A DNA stretch of 64,000 bases from Methanobacteriota archaeon (GTDB lineage Archaea > Thermoplasmatota > Poseidoniia > Poseidoniales > Thalassarchaeaceae): NCBI GenBank assembly GCA_002718995.2, contig PBGL02000008.1, forward strand, positions 1 through 64,000. Reading direction: 5' to 3'. How positions within the stretch are numbered: the first letter of the stretch is position 1; every line of letters begins with the position of its first letter. This document shows, piece after piece, positions 23,972 to 32,279 of this stretch. The notes below the pieces were generated by a model, which was given only the letters and a program-made list of their open reading frames with translations, was not told where the DNA came from and made no database searches. Made by a program: the position numbers and the translations under genes.

Positions 23972-26900
23972 CAGAAATCATCCTCCAATCTGACGTCACA
24001 TGCACTCTTGACTGGGCAGTACCTGCAAGACGCTTTGGACGGGGTTGGGTGTACTTTCCCATGTGATGCGGATTGTGCTGTCTTCAGAGCGACCGAGAGG
24101 CGATGTGCCAACCATGCCCTGAATGGGTCGCTCTCACTGGCGGCGCTCTCGTCGGGGAATCTGAAAAGCTCGTGGGTTAATCTCGTCCTCTCCCCTATTG
24201 ACTCAGCGCTGACAAAGCCTTCTGAGACCTCGATACGATGCTCAGAACCATGCCCGAATAGGGATATTCCGGCTCCAACAACTAGGTCCCCTGGGTGATT
24301 GACCTCCCATGCTCTGGAATATATTGCTAACTGAAGTTCATCGAGGAGCCCTGTCCTGTGTCTTTCCTCTGGTGTCTTCCCGATTGAGGTCTTCAGATCC
24401 CTTATGGCGACTAGTCTCCTAGGTTTCCAGCCTGAGCCGTGAATCCTCAGAGGTGCTACAGTGTCGCTTCCGTCCTCGTTCACCCAAATCAGACCCGATT
24501 CGTCATGAGGAAGCAGATCCACCCGGTCTATCCATCCTCTGACAAGAATAGAGGGGACGTCTTTCATTTCGGGGATGTGAAGTTGCTTACTCAGAGATAT
24601 TTCTGTTCCTGATTTGTTCGGGCCTGAGATATCCCATTCGACTGCTATTGGCATTGCGCCGGAGACACTGAATTCGGAGGATATCATGGCTCCGATCCTA
24701 CCTGAAACTGGCTTTGGTTCCGGATTCGAAAGCCAGTCTCTCCAGTCTTCTTGGCTCATCCCTGACAGTTCTTTGCGCCAGTGTGTCGATGTGGCGTCTG
24801 TCCGTTCCAGCCAACGGGCCCTTGAGTCTAGGGACTCTAGTGCTGTTTTCATCAAGGATTCTCCTGTAATCCCAGATTTTTCTATGCTGATTGGGGATTC
24901 CCCTCTGAGTACCTCCTCCACGTCCCTCTCCTCTCCCATCTTCATCCCCAGTACTTCGTGAAGGATGTCGTAGTGAATATCATGCATCAAATCTCCATGG
25001 ACTCTCTGGTCTAGATCTTCGGATTGGCTCTCGTCTTCCCTGGCTCTCAGTCCACTGGCCAGCCAACCCCTACGGGGGCATCTCGCCCACTCCTGCAGCC
25101 TGCTAGCAGACCATATCCTAACGTTCTGAATTGGGCCCCTCAGATGCCCGTTTCTGGCATCAGAAACTATTGATCCAGCGGCGTTTGGTGAAAGTGGACG
25201 AGGATCTATTGGTGGAAAAACTGGCCATCTATCCGAGCTCCTTGGCGTATGCATGTTTCCTTCTTCGTCAGCATACTTACTCCCTGATTTGATGAGGAGG
25301 TCTGTGTCAATTGAGGTGAATTGATTCAAAGCGGTGTCCGAGAAGTGTCCATCGGGACCTACATTAGTGGGCTGACGCGCCTCCCTATCCCTCTGAAGTT
25401 CCACGTCAAGAGGGATTGAAATTGAGTCGGGATTCAGAGGTGGTCTTTCAGGGGATATCATTCGGTTTAATTGGGATCCTTCGGACTGTCTCTTGTCCCT
25501 GGGGCTTAAGGGGGCTTTTTCATCATACGCGTATACCTCAGGATCTTCCACGAGATCAATGGTGATCTCCCTGATGGGTGCAGCTGCTGGCGTGGAGGAG
25601 TCGGTGCTGGGATCTAGGATTACTACCCTGGGCGAGCAATGGAGAATGTTGGAAAGGTAATGTCTAGCGTCCATGATTGGTCCCTCGGGACCCAGGAGAT
25701 TTCTCGAGTGCCTCTCACTGTCTCCTAGGAATGAGAATTTAGGGACCTTCAATTTCCACGAAGAGCTTGAGGTGTTTGCCATAATCAGTAAGTCGGAGGA
25801 GCATCCCAACGTCATTGCCGGGCTCATTAGCCTGATTCTGCTTGTGTTCATGGGGTTGTTTGAGATGGTTAAAGATCTGATCAAGTGAGACGTTTCATGG
25901 ACCCACTCTGGACCTTTCTTGGCGGGGTCTATTCCTAGGGTTGACTGGAGTTTTCTTAGGGACCTGTGCTCGGAGAGTATCCTCTGTACTACTATTGCAG
26001 GTGGAATTGAGTTGTCTTCGAGGGATGTTTTGTTGCCTTGTTGAATCAGTATTTTACTGGCATTATTGAGCCATTCGTCCGCATCCCTGGGGGGTTCATG
26101 GACTGGTAATTTTACCCCAGTGTGGCACCCTACGTAGATGTCTTCTCTTTCCAATAGTTCCCTGTCTTCCTTCCTCAAAAGGGGCTTCATAGAGCAGGAA
26201 AGTGAAAGCAGCCACCATTGTGTTGATTCCTTTGCTGGACCGTTATCATCGGACATCGGTGGCACCCTAAGGGCGTCTAACCAGCTAGATAGCGCTCCCC
26301 TGCCTCCAAGAATGTGTTCTGTTCTAGAAAAGGTAGAAAGTAATGCAGGATCGGCTACAGGGCTTATTTCAGGTGAAGAGGGATGTTCGAGTACTGCCTC
26401 GAAAGGACTGATGGAGACTTGCATCGAAAGGGTCCTGATGTCTTCCATGGAGAATGAGTTCGTTCCATGTCCGGAGTTGCATAGCTGGTGAAGCCAGAAG
26501 CCGGCTGGTGTGCTGATCAATGGAGTTTCTGTGTCTTGGGTGGACAGGCCGATATTTCTCAGTAATCTTGTCCATTTGCCGATGCTGTCTTTCAGGGACG
26601 GTTCTACGATTATCACACTGCTGTTGTCATTATTATCCAACTCTTCTTTGATGATGGAGAGTGCAGCATCGAATGAGTGATCCTCGCTTTGGAGCATAAC
26701 CCTACGGAAAGATTGTGCCTCAGGGGCATCTTCGATTTCGTGAGTCGGGACCCACGAGGGGATATCAGAAGTGGAACTGATGGGCTTTTTGTCCTGAAGC
26801 TGGAAGCCATGATGCCCTAGTCTGAAGCTTCCGGGGTTTGTGAGTTGATGAATGGGGCATATTTCGGATAGAGCGAGCAATATTCTGGCATGCGATTTGG

Positions 26901-27531
26901 GGAATGAAGGAGGGTGGTCCAGAAAAATAATCCCATCAATATCCTTCAGAGTAAACGGGATATGGGTATCGGATAGGTTCGCTAGAATTCGAGTGGTGAC
27001 GAAATCTGGATGAGTGCCGCCCAGCCTTTTCTCCAGATCGTGGAGGATCATGGAGAAGGACTTGATTCCCGGGCCATCCCATGACCCTAGTGCATGTTCA
27101 AGGGCGAGGAAGCGATGTAGCTCAGACAGAGAGTTTGTTTTACCCCGCCCCCATGGCATATCGGGGAGTGGGTTGATGACTGGAAAGGAGAGTTTGGCAG
27201 CAGCAGAGGCGCAAGCTTCGTGAAGGACAACCTCGAATGCCGGACCCGTTGAGAGTCTCCTAGGAAGCCTTAGGTCTGCTAGAAGTGCCGACTTCAGTGA
27301 GTTCATGGTGTGGTGGCCATTACGGTCGAAGGCGAATCCAAGTTCGCTAATTCTGTGCATTATCTCCCTTCGACTCTCCTCATTTGGATATATTATGAGG
27401 ATCTTTGAAGGGCCCCCTCTTGATGTTGGTCGCGGGTCTATTGCCTGGTTTACGAGGTGCTCGAAAAGCCAATCGGGGATTGCCCCGGGAGGGGTCTCCT
27501 CTATTGTCAAAGAATCACCTACGTCGGACAT
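23971..27531 (-). CDS. AddB-like subunit: inactive helicase-like N-terminus and Fe-S nuclease
   Basis: A 1186-residue protein ending one base into the AddA-like start (TGATG), so the two are translationally coupled. The C-terminal third is a PD-(D/E)XK nuclease: RVHGDLMHDIHYDIL (motif I region), GWIDRVDLL, AIRDLKTS and ELQLAIYSRAWE. The flanking Fe-S staple is complete: WARCPRRGWL and then CRYCPVKSAC (C-x2-C-x5-C), as in AddB and Cas4/Dna2. The N-terminal two-thirds are divergent; no Walker A was found, matching the degenerate helicase domain of many AddB proteins. It is a probable partner in DNA end resection. This gene pair is rare in archaea, which normally use HerA-NurA with Mre11-Rad50. 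Confidence 0.75.
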   Translation of the reverse strand: MSDVGDSLTIEETPPGAIPDWLFEHLVNQAIDPRPTSRGGPSKILIIYPNEESRREIMHRISELGFAFDRNGHHTMNSLKSALLADLRLPRRLSTGPAFEVVLHEACASAAAKLSFPVINPLPDMPWGRGKTNSLSELHRFLALEHALGSWDGPGIKSFSMILHDLEKRLGGTHPDFVTTRILANLSDTHIPFTLKDIDGIIFLDHPPSFPKSHARILLALSEICPIHQLTNPGSFRLGHHGFQLQDKKPISSTSDIPSWVPTHEIEDAPEAQSFRRVMLQSEDHSFDAALSIIKEELDNNDNSSVIIVEPSLKDSIGKWTRLLRNIGLSTQDTETPLISTPAGFWLHQLCNSGHGTNSFSMEDIRTLSMQVSISPFEAVLEHPSSPEISPVADPALLSTFSRTEHILGGRGALSSWLDALRVPPMSDDNGPAKESTQWWLLSLSCSMKPLLRKEDRELLEREDIYVGCHTGVKLPVHEPPRDADEWLNNASKILIQQGNKTSLEDNSIPPAIVVQRILSEHRSLRKLQSTLGIDPAKKGPEWVHETSHLIRSLTISNNPMNTSRIRLMSPAMTLGCSSDLLIMANTSSSSWKLKVPKFSFLGDSERHSRNLLGPEGPIMDARHYLSNILHCSPRVVILDPSTDSSTPAAAPIREITIDLVEDPEVYAYDEKAPLSPRDKRQSEGSQLNRMISPERPPLNPDSISIPLDVELQRDREARQPTNVGPDGHFSDTALNQFTSIDTDLLIKSGSKYADEEGNMHTPRSSDRWPVFPPIDPRPLSPNAAGSIVSDARNGHLRGPIQNVRIWSASRLQEWARCPRRGWLASGLRAREDESQSEDLDQRVHGDLMHDIHYDILHEVLGMKMGEERDVEEVLRGESPISIEKSGITGESLMKTALESLDSRARWLERTDATSTHWRKELSGMSQEDWRDWLSNPEPKPVSGRIGAMISSEFSVSGAMPIAVEWDISGPNKSGTEISLSKQLHIPEMKDVPSILVRGWIDRVDLLPHDESGLIWVNEDGSDTVAPLRIHGSGWKPRRLVAIRDLKTSIGKTPEERHRTGLLDELQLAIYSRAWEVNHPGDLVVGAGISLFGHGSEHRIEVSEGFVSAESIGERTRLTHELFRFPDESAASESDPFRAWLAHRLSVALKTAQSASHGKVHPTPSKASCRYCPVKSACDVRLEDDF

Positions 27532-27602
27532 TCGACTCCTCCTAGCGAACTCGATTACCGGCCGGGGTTATTCAACCCAGCGATTGTAGGTGGCCAACCG
27601 GC

Positions 27603-28526
27603 TCATTTCTTTCTTCTATTGGGCAATATAGCAGCGAGGCTGCATAGAAGTGTGGATATCCCCGCCGCGGGGAGTGGTGAACCATTGCCCGAGGTTTCTT
27701 GCTCCCAGTCCAAAATGAGAACAACGGTCATGTCATCGCCATCCCAAGTAGAAGGAGGGGTCAATGAGAGAGCCCCGTCTTCTCCTTCCAACTGTATCGA
27801 CTCACGTAGGACGTGTGAGTAGTGTTCGAGTCCATTCGAGCCATCTGGATAGTAGGCTGTTTCCTCGACGAACATGATCCATGGGGTCAGTGACAGGGAA
27901 CTGCACTCGCCTTCACAATTGTAAGTAACTCCAGAAGTATTCCATGTTATCTGAATGCCCTGGCCTGAATTTTCCAAGGTCGATATCGACATTCCCATCT
28001 GCCCGGAAACTGGAGCGGAGGAGCCTTCAGAAATCGATGCTCTAAAGTCGTCTGTGATTGATTCTGTCTTCGGTCGAGTTCCAAAGTGCATTCTCTCACC
28101 ATCGATGATTGTGGTAGGTGCCAAGTGCGGTGCACCTCCTATCTCGGTGACCGCGTGGCCATACATGGATTCCCAGCGCTCCTCAGTACTATTGCTCCCG
28201 AAAGGATCGTTCACCTGGAACCAGTGATCATGGTAGTGGATTAATTCGACTTCCGATTCACCGATTGCCTCTTCCATGTAGCCCTCGGTTTTTACACAGT
28301 TCAAGCACCAAGTAGCTGTATACACCTCGATTACAGTGGGGAGTTCGCTTACCTCAGAGGATACTGATGAAGAATTTTCGGAGAGAGGCAGGGAGATTCC
28401 ACCTATTGTCCCCCCGTTGGAGTCTGAGGAGGTTCTTGCCTCTTCCCAGTCAACTTGGATAGAAGCACTAGAGGTCAATGGGATCAATATGAGGGATGTC
28501 AACAGGACTGCTAACACGGGCCTCAT
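27603..28526 (-). CDS. Secreted thioredoxin-fold protein with C-terminal membrane anchor
   Basis: A 307-residue exported protein. A signal peptide (MRPVLAVLLTSLILIPLTSSA) leads to a thioredoxin-like domain with active site TATWCLNCVKTEG (CxxC), HYHDHWFQVNDPFG and a cis-Pro-like APTTIIDG. A beta-rich domain follows, then a C-terminal tripartite tail (SPLPAAGISTLLCSLAAILPNRRKK; Pro-rich start, hydrophobic helix, basic end), resembling archaeal sortase-type signals, although the PGF motif is absent. Likely a surface thiol oxidoreductase acting on disulfides of secreted proteins. It is not obviously part of an operon; its start lies 39 bases from the threonine aldolase stop, on the same strand. 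Confidence 0.75.
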   Translation of the reverse strand: MRPVLAVLLTSLILIPLTSSASIQVDWEEARTSSDSNGGTIGGISLPLSENSSSVSSEVSELPTVIEVYTATWCLNCVKTEGYMEEAIGESEVELIHYHDHWFQVNDPFGSNSTEERWESMYGHAVTEIGGAPHLAPTTIIDGERMHFGTRPKTESITDDFRASISEGSSAPVSGQMGMSISTLENSGQGIQITWNTSGVTYNCEGECSSLSLTPWIMFVEETAYYPDGSNGLEHYSHVLRESIQLEGEDGALSLTPPSTWDGDDMTVVLILDWEQETSGNGSPLPAAGISTLLCSLAAILPNRRKK

Positions 28527-28565
28527 GGTTTCTTGCGGGCGCCTATGATATTGAACGCTTGTGGG

Positions 28566-29642
28566 TCATTGTGCCTTGTCAAATGCGTTGATCGCCCTAT
28601 CGATATCCTCATCGGTGATATGCAGATGAGTCACTGCCCTGATTGAGGAGTCATCGATTGTGAGGGTGTCTACGCCTTGTTTGGAGAGTTTCGAGACGAG
28701 CCGGTCGGCTTCACCCTCTTCGCAGCCGATGTACACCATATTGGTCTGGACTTGATCGAGATCGACTGAGAAGGCTGGCATTTGCTCGACTGCTTCTGCA
28801 AGCCTCCTCGCCCTACTATGATCCTCCGATAGCCTGTCTATGTTGTTGTCCAAAGCATAGTTTCCACCTGCGGCAATAATTCCCGCCTGCCTCATACCAC
28901 CGCCGAACATTTTGCGCCATCGGTACGCTCGAGATATCATCTCGTAGGAGCCGGCCAGGACGCTTCCCACTGGGGCCCCGAGTCCCTTGCTAAGACAAAT
29001 TGAGACTGAGTCGTAGTCCCTGACGATCCGTGAGACGTCTTGGCCGGTAGCAACAGATGCGTTGAATATCCTAGCTCCATCTATGTGGGAGGTGCATTCA
29101 TTCTCCCTGGCAACCTCTGCAATAGCGTCCATGGTCTCCAAGGAGTAGCAAGTCCCGCCTCCTCTGTTGGAGGTATTCTCGACGCATATCATCGATCCGT
29201 TCGGGAAGTGCCCGAGGCTTCCATCTCCCTTCCTTACCGCCCTAGCCACATCGTCCGGATCCATAATTCCCTGAGTGCCTGGAACCAATGCAACGGAGAC
29301 TCCAGAGAGAGCGGCAAAGCCCCCTCCCTCATAGATGTAAATGTGGCTGTGTGACTCTGTAATTATCTCATCACCGGGTTCGGTCTGGGCTCTGATTGCA
29401 GTGGCGTTCGACATAGTTCCCGAGGAGACGAACAGTGCTGACTCCTTGCCCAGCATACGAGCAATCTTTTCCTGTAGCTCGATCACAGTTGGGTCGTCCC
29501 CTAGAACATCGTCACCAACCTTCGCGGAAGCCATTGCTTCCCTCATCGAGGGAGTGGGTTGTGTCACTGTGTCACTTCTGAGGTCCACTCTGTCGGATGG
29601 GTAATCTCGCACGTTCTGGGCAGGAAAGCTATCCCATATCAA
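28566..29642 (-). CDS. Low-specificity L-threonine aldolase (PLP-dependent)
   Basis: A 358-residue fold-type I PLP enzyme. Conserved segments: VDLRSDTVTQPTPSMREAM near the N-terminus, VGDDVLGDDPTVIELQ, FVSSGTMSNATAI, SHSHIYIYEGGG, VENTSNRGGGTCY, HIDGARIFNA, and the Schiff-base lysine in CLSKGLGAPVGS. It cleaves threonine or allo-threonine to glycine and acetaldehyde. Family length is about 340-350 residues. It is apparently a single gene, with a short gap of 39 bases to the secreted thioredoxin-fold gene downstream. Confidence 0.92.
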   Translation of the reverse strand: MIWDSFPAQNVRDYPSDRVDLRSDTVTQPTPSMREAMASAKVGDDVLGDDPTVIELQEKIARMLGKESALFVSSGTMSNATAIRAQTEPGDEIITESHSHIYIYEGGGFAALSGVSVALVPGTQGIMDPDDVARAVRKGDGSLGHFPNGSMICVENTSNRGGGTCYSLETMDAIAEVARENECTSHIDGARIFNASVATGQDVSRIVRDYDSVSICLSKGLGAPVGSVLAGSYEMISRAYRWRKMFGGGMRQAGIIAAGGNYALDNNIDRLSEDHSRARRLAEAVEQMPAFSVDLDQVQTNMVYIGCEEGEADRLVSKLSKQGVDTLTIDDSSIRAVTHLHITDEDIDRAINAFDKAQ

Positions 29643-29844
29643 CTAATTCAGGTGAACTGCCTCAGTGCGTAGCACTGAACTTTATGATAAAATACTAGAT
29701 ATTCTCCGCGATATCAAGTGTTGTTGGGAACACCGGCAAATAACAAAACATCGGTTTTTGGCTGTTTTTGGCGTATTCCATAGGTTCTAATTATAACATA
29801 TGGGTCTTGTGGGCAACCGCTCACTAAGGTGAGGAGGAAAAAAT
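29643..29844 (+). promoter_or_regulatory. Promoter region of the aquaporin-like gene
   Basis: A 202-base AT-rich spacer between divergent genes. TAATTATAACATATG around 29788-29802 contains a TATA-like box about 50 bases upstream of the ATG at 29845. A strong Shine-Dalgarno GGTGAGGAGG at 29829-29838 precedes the start by 6 bases. The poly-T/poly-A stretches (CGGTTTTTGGCTGTTTTTGG) are another candidate regulatory feature. A strong RBS and TATA box suggest good expression. Confidence 0.5.
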
Positions 29845-30429
29845 ATGGAAATGGACAACAGAGCAATGATGAATGAAGTTGGAGGTGCCTTTATGGTATC
29901 CTGGATGGTTCTCGCGGGAGCCGGACTAGGAAGCCTAGAGGGCGCTGTCCTACTAGCTGCAGCATGGATGGCAATAAGTGGAGCGCACATCCTGCCTGTT
30001 GTTACTTGGTGCCACATGATGACCGGTGACCTGAGTGACACAGACGGAATGATGGGTAACGCTATGCTACTCTTATCTCAGGTAGTCGGTGCCGCACTAG
30101 CGATCGCACTGATGACCGAGGCTGGAGCTATAGAGACCGGTTGGGCAGCAACAGCCTGGGAGGCCCCTGAGCTATGGGGAGCACTCGGGATGATTGCAGG
30201 TGGTGCAGTATTCTGGACCATCTACACCCGATGTGACGCATGGATGGCGGCCTTCTCGTTGATGGCGCTAGCCGGTGCAATGGGCGGAATGGACGCAGCG
30301 CACGAGATGGGAGCTTCGCTCCTAAGCGGCGCAGATGGCATCCAAGATGTCGCCCTAGACTGGATTGTCGACGGCCTACTAGTAGGTCTCGGCGCCAGAG
30401 TCGGCGTAATGGTCGACGACATGGTCTGA
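29845..30429 (+). CDS. Divergent aquaporin/glycerol-facilitator (MIP) superfamily membrane channel
   Basis: A 194-residue, six-helix membrane protein. The MIP pattern can be read through: EVGGAFMVSWMVLAGAG (TM1), SGAHILPVVTW at residues 45-55 in place of SGAHxNPAVT, LLLSQVVGAALA (TM3, matching yiiAQxlGA), and GGMDAAHEMGASL at 147-159 in place of GxxMNPARxxG. The two NPA motifs read LPV (50-52) and DAA (150-152), and the selectivity-filter Arg is His153. MIP channels conduct water, glycerol or other small neutral solutes; these changes predict an altered filter. The gene has its own promoter and a perfect 11-bp terminator-like hairpin, consistent with a monocistronic unit. Confidence 0.65.
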   Translation: MEMDNRAMMNEVGGAFMVSWMVLAGAGLGSLEGAVLLAAAWMAISGAHILPVVTWCHMMTGDLSDTDGMMGNAMLLLSQVVGAALAIALMTEAGAIETGWAATAWEAPELWGALGMIAGGAVFWTIYTRCDAWMAAFSLMALAGAMGGMDAAHEMGASLLSGADGIQDVALDWIVDGLLVGLGARVGVMVDDMV

Positions 30430-30461
30430 GATCGGTAAAACGATTGGTCAGAATAACGTAA

Positions 30462-30491
30462 GACGGACTGGGGGTCAACTCCCAGTCCGTC
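30462..30491 (+). terminator. 11-bp perfect hairpin after the aquaporin-like gene
   Basis: GACGGACTGGG at 30462-30472 pairs perfectly with CCCAGTCCGTC at 30481-30491, with an 8-base loop. It lies 33 bases after the stop at 30429. It also lies 25 bases from the 3' end of the convergent pth2 gene, so it could serve both transcripts. Confidence 0.6.
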
Positions 30492-30515
30492 GAAACTCAA
30501 ACACCTTCTGTGCTT

Positions 30516-30860
30516 CTAGTTGACCAGTGGCAGACTACTGGTTATCGAGTCTATGGAACTCCTAGGGCCTGGCCCGATACCCACCACTGTCACTGTACCT
30601 GGTGGAATCTCTGTGTGGCCTGCATCTTTCACCATGTGGGCTATCAATCCGCTCTCGGCGGCTTCACCGTATATCCTCTTCAGACCTTCCAAGTGAGGAG
30701 CGGCTACTACGATCTTGCGAGCCCCTCCGCTTAGGTACCGCTTCAGAGTCTTCGGCTCCCTGGAATTGGCCTTGAGGATGCATTCGCTTACTGCATGTCC
30801 GCACTGTGCTGCTAGCTTTCCCTTGGATAGGTTAAGATCAGCTCTTGTGACCAAGACCAT
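30516..30860 (-). CDS. pth2: Peptidyl-tRNA hydrolase, archaeal type (Pth2)
   Basis: A 114-residue Pth2. It starts MVLVTRADLNLSKGKLAAQCGHAVSE, with the family RxDLxLxxGKxAAQCxHA signature. AHMVKDAGHTEIPPGTVTVVGIGP matches the conserved DAGxTxxxxGTxTxxxIGP block. It releases peptides from peptidyl-tRNA. Full length for the family. The start lies 7 bases from the stop of the ECF S-component, suggesting co-transcription. Confidence 0.95.
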   Translation of the reverse strand: MVLVTRADLNLSKGKLAAQCGHAVSECILKANSREPKTLKRYLSGGARKIVVAAPHLEGLKRIYGEAAESGLIAHMVKDAGHTEIPPGTVTVVGIGPGPRSSIDSITSSLPLVN

Positions 30861-30867
30861 GGTCAGC

Positions 30868-31518
30868 TCAGATTCTGGACGCGACAGCCTCTCTCACCAC
30901 CGTTCTCCTGAGATTGTGTCGGGACATCATCTCAGATAATGGAGTCGCGAGCCATGCGACGAAGAACACGTTTCCAGATGCATGGAGAACATCGAATGGA
31001 ATTCCTGAGACGATGTACAATGGTAGCATCTCTGCCCCGAATGAGTGTAGAGCACTAAGCGAGACTGTCCAGTCGAAGATGAATGCAGCAGCCACAGACA
31101 GGACAGCGACCCTAGAAACTGAGATACTGCCAGAAGGAGCCAGCCTCTGTGAGAGAAGGGCACCCGATACCCCCACCAGAGACCATGCAGCAGCCTGGTA
31201 TAGTGTCCATATCCCGTGACCGAGGAATAGATTCGAAACCAACGCAACTGAAGTTGCTAGAACTACAGATCTAGGGGCACCGTAGTGAATCCCTGCAAGC
31301 AGGACGACTACTGTAACTGGCTGTACATTCGGAAGAGGCTCTAGAAGGACCCTCCCGGAGACTGCAAATATCCCAAGTAGGAACAGAACTGCGACGTCAT
31401 TACCGGGATTCAGTCCCCTCTCAGCCTTCCACATCGACCAGCCAATAATAGCTAGGAGAATGAGGTTCATGACGAAGGTCTCCGCGGGAGACAGAGTCAC
31501 TGCGTGCGCGTCTAACAT
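30868..31518 (-). CDS. ECF transporter S-component (vitamin-type substrate-binding membrane subunit)
   Basis: A 216-residue protein with about six transmembrane helices. The segment LPNVQPVTVVVLLAGIHYG followed by SNLFLGHGIWTLYQAAAWSLVG matches ECF S-components that bind vitamins or cofactors and team with a shared ATPase-T module (absent here). The start is placed at MLDAHAV (31518); an ATG at 31536 adds six residues. An upstream same-strand protein has a DUF4430-like C-terminal domain, found in transcobalamin-type proteins, which raises the possibility of a cobalamin-related substrate. The substrate is inference. Confidence 0.7.
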   Translation of the reverse strand: MLDAHAVTLSPAETFVMNLILLAIIGWSMWKAERGLNPGNDVAVLFLLGIFAVSGRVLLEPLPNVQPVTVVVLLAGIHYGAPRSVVLATSVALVSNLFLGHGIWTLYQAAAWSLVGVSGALLSQRLAPSGSISVSRVAVLSVAAAFIFDWTVSLSALHSFGAEMLPLYIVSGIPFDVLHASGNVFFVAWLATPLSEMMSRHNLRRTVVREAVASRI

Positions 31519-31577
31519 GGTTGCACCCTCACACACATGGGAGGATTAGTCTAATCATGATTTTGCTTCCCAATAGC

Positions 31578-32210
31578 TCACCAGGTCTCAATTGTCCAAG
31601 TTACTACGCTATCGTCGTCAAGGGGAAGGTCACTGATTCCAACAGGTGCCATCTGGCCATTGTGGTAAAGTGCATAGTATGCTCCGGATGAGAAGTCCTC
31701 TGGGCACGGTGCTACATCGCATGGCTCAACACCTCCGATGGAGTCAATCTGAATGCCGAATGAGAATTGTGTTGAGGTGTAGGCAAAGTCCCCTCCTGAT
31801 GCCATTACCGCCTCATCAAATAGATCAATTCCAGTCTCATAGCCAGAGAAGCCCCCGACACATGCTCCGGAGCCGTTCCAATTGGAGTCGGTCATGAAAT
31901 TCGTTCCGTCGCTGTCAATGTGGTGCCTTCCGCCGCCATATCCCTCGGGTGCAATATCCTCTGGGAAATCGAAGCACACGACTTGCTTTCCTTCCCAGAT
32001 ATCAGGCAGGCCATAGTGGGGGTCTCCTTCATCATCAACTAGCTCAGAGGTCATCCTCGCCCACTCAGTGGAAATAATCGAGGAGGATAGCAAGATCACG
32101 ACTAGCCAAAGTGCTGAGAGGACCTTTAGTCTGTCTTCTTCTTTTATGTTGCTTGCAAGTGCCATAGATGCTGCAATCATGATCACGAGTATTGAGGCTA
32201 TGTCGGACAT
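31578..32210 (-). CDS. Membrane-anchored protein with DUF4430/transcobalamin-like C-terminal domain
   Basis: A 210-residue protein. An N-terminal membrane helix pair (SILVIMIAASMALAS and the SALWLVVILLSSSI segment) anchors an extracellular domain. The C-terminus GAYYALYHNGQMAPVGISDLPLDDDSVVTWTIE resembles DUF4430, the beta domain found in transcobalamin and related surface proteins (Y..NG...GI...l.dGD.v.w). It contains four Cys residues (VCFDF, ACVGG, PCDVAPCP). It may capture a ligand for the ECF S-component encoded downstream on the same strand. The cobalamin link is inference. Confidence 0.6.
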   Translation of the reverse strand: MSDIASILVIMIAASMALASNIKEEDRLKVLSALWLVVILLSSSIISTEWARMTSELVDDEGDPHYGLPDIWEGKQVVCFDFPEDIAPEGYGGGRHHIDSDGTNFMTDSNWNGSGACVGGFSGYETGIDLFDEAVMASGGDFAYTSTQFSFGIQIDSIGGVEPCDVAPCPEDFSSGAYYALYHNGQMAPVGISDLPLDDDSVVTWTIETW

Positions 32211-32279
32211 GGAAAAATAGCCGGGCTGAGAAGGTAATTTAACTATGCTAATACAATATAGAAGGCTGAATAATAAGTC

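Noticed and set aside
29643-29844. Riboswitch or small RNA in the spacer before the aquaporin-like gene
   Set aside because: No convincing long stem or known aptamer core was seen; the spacer is explained by promoter elements.
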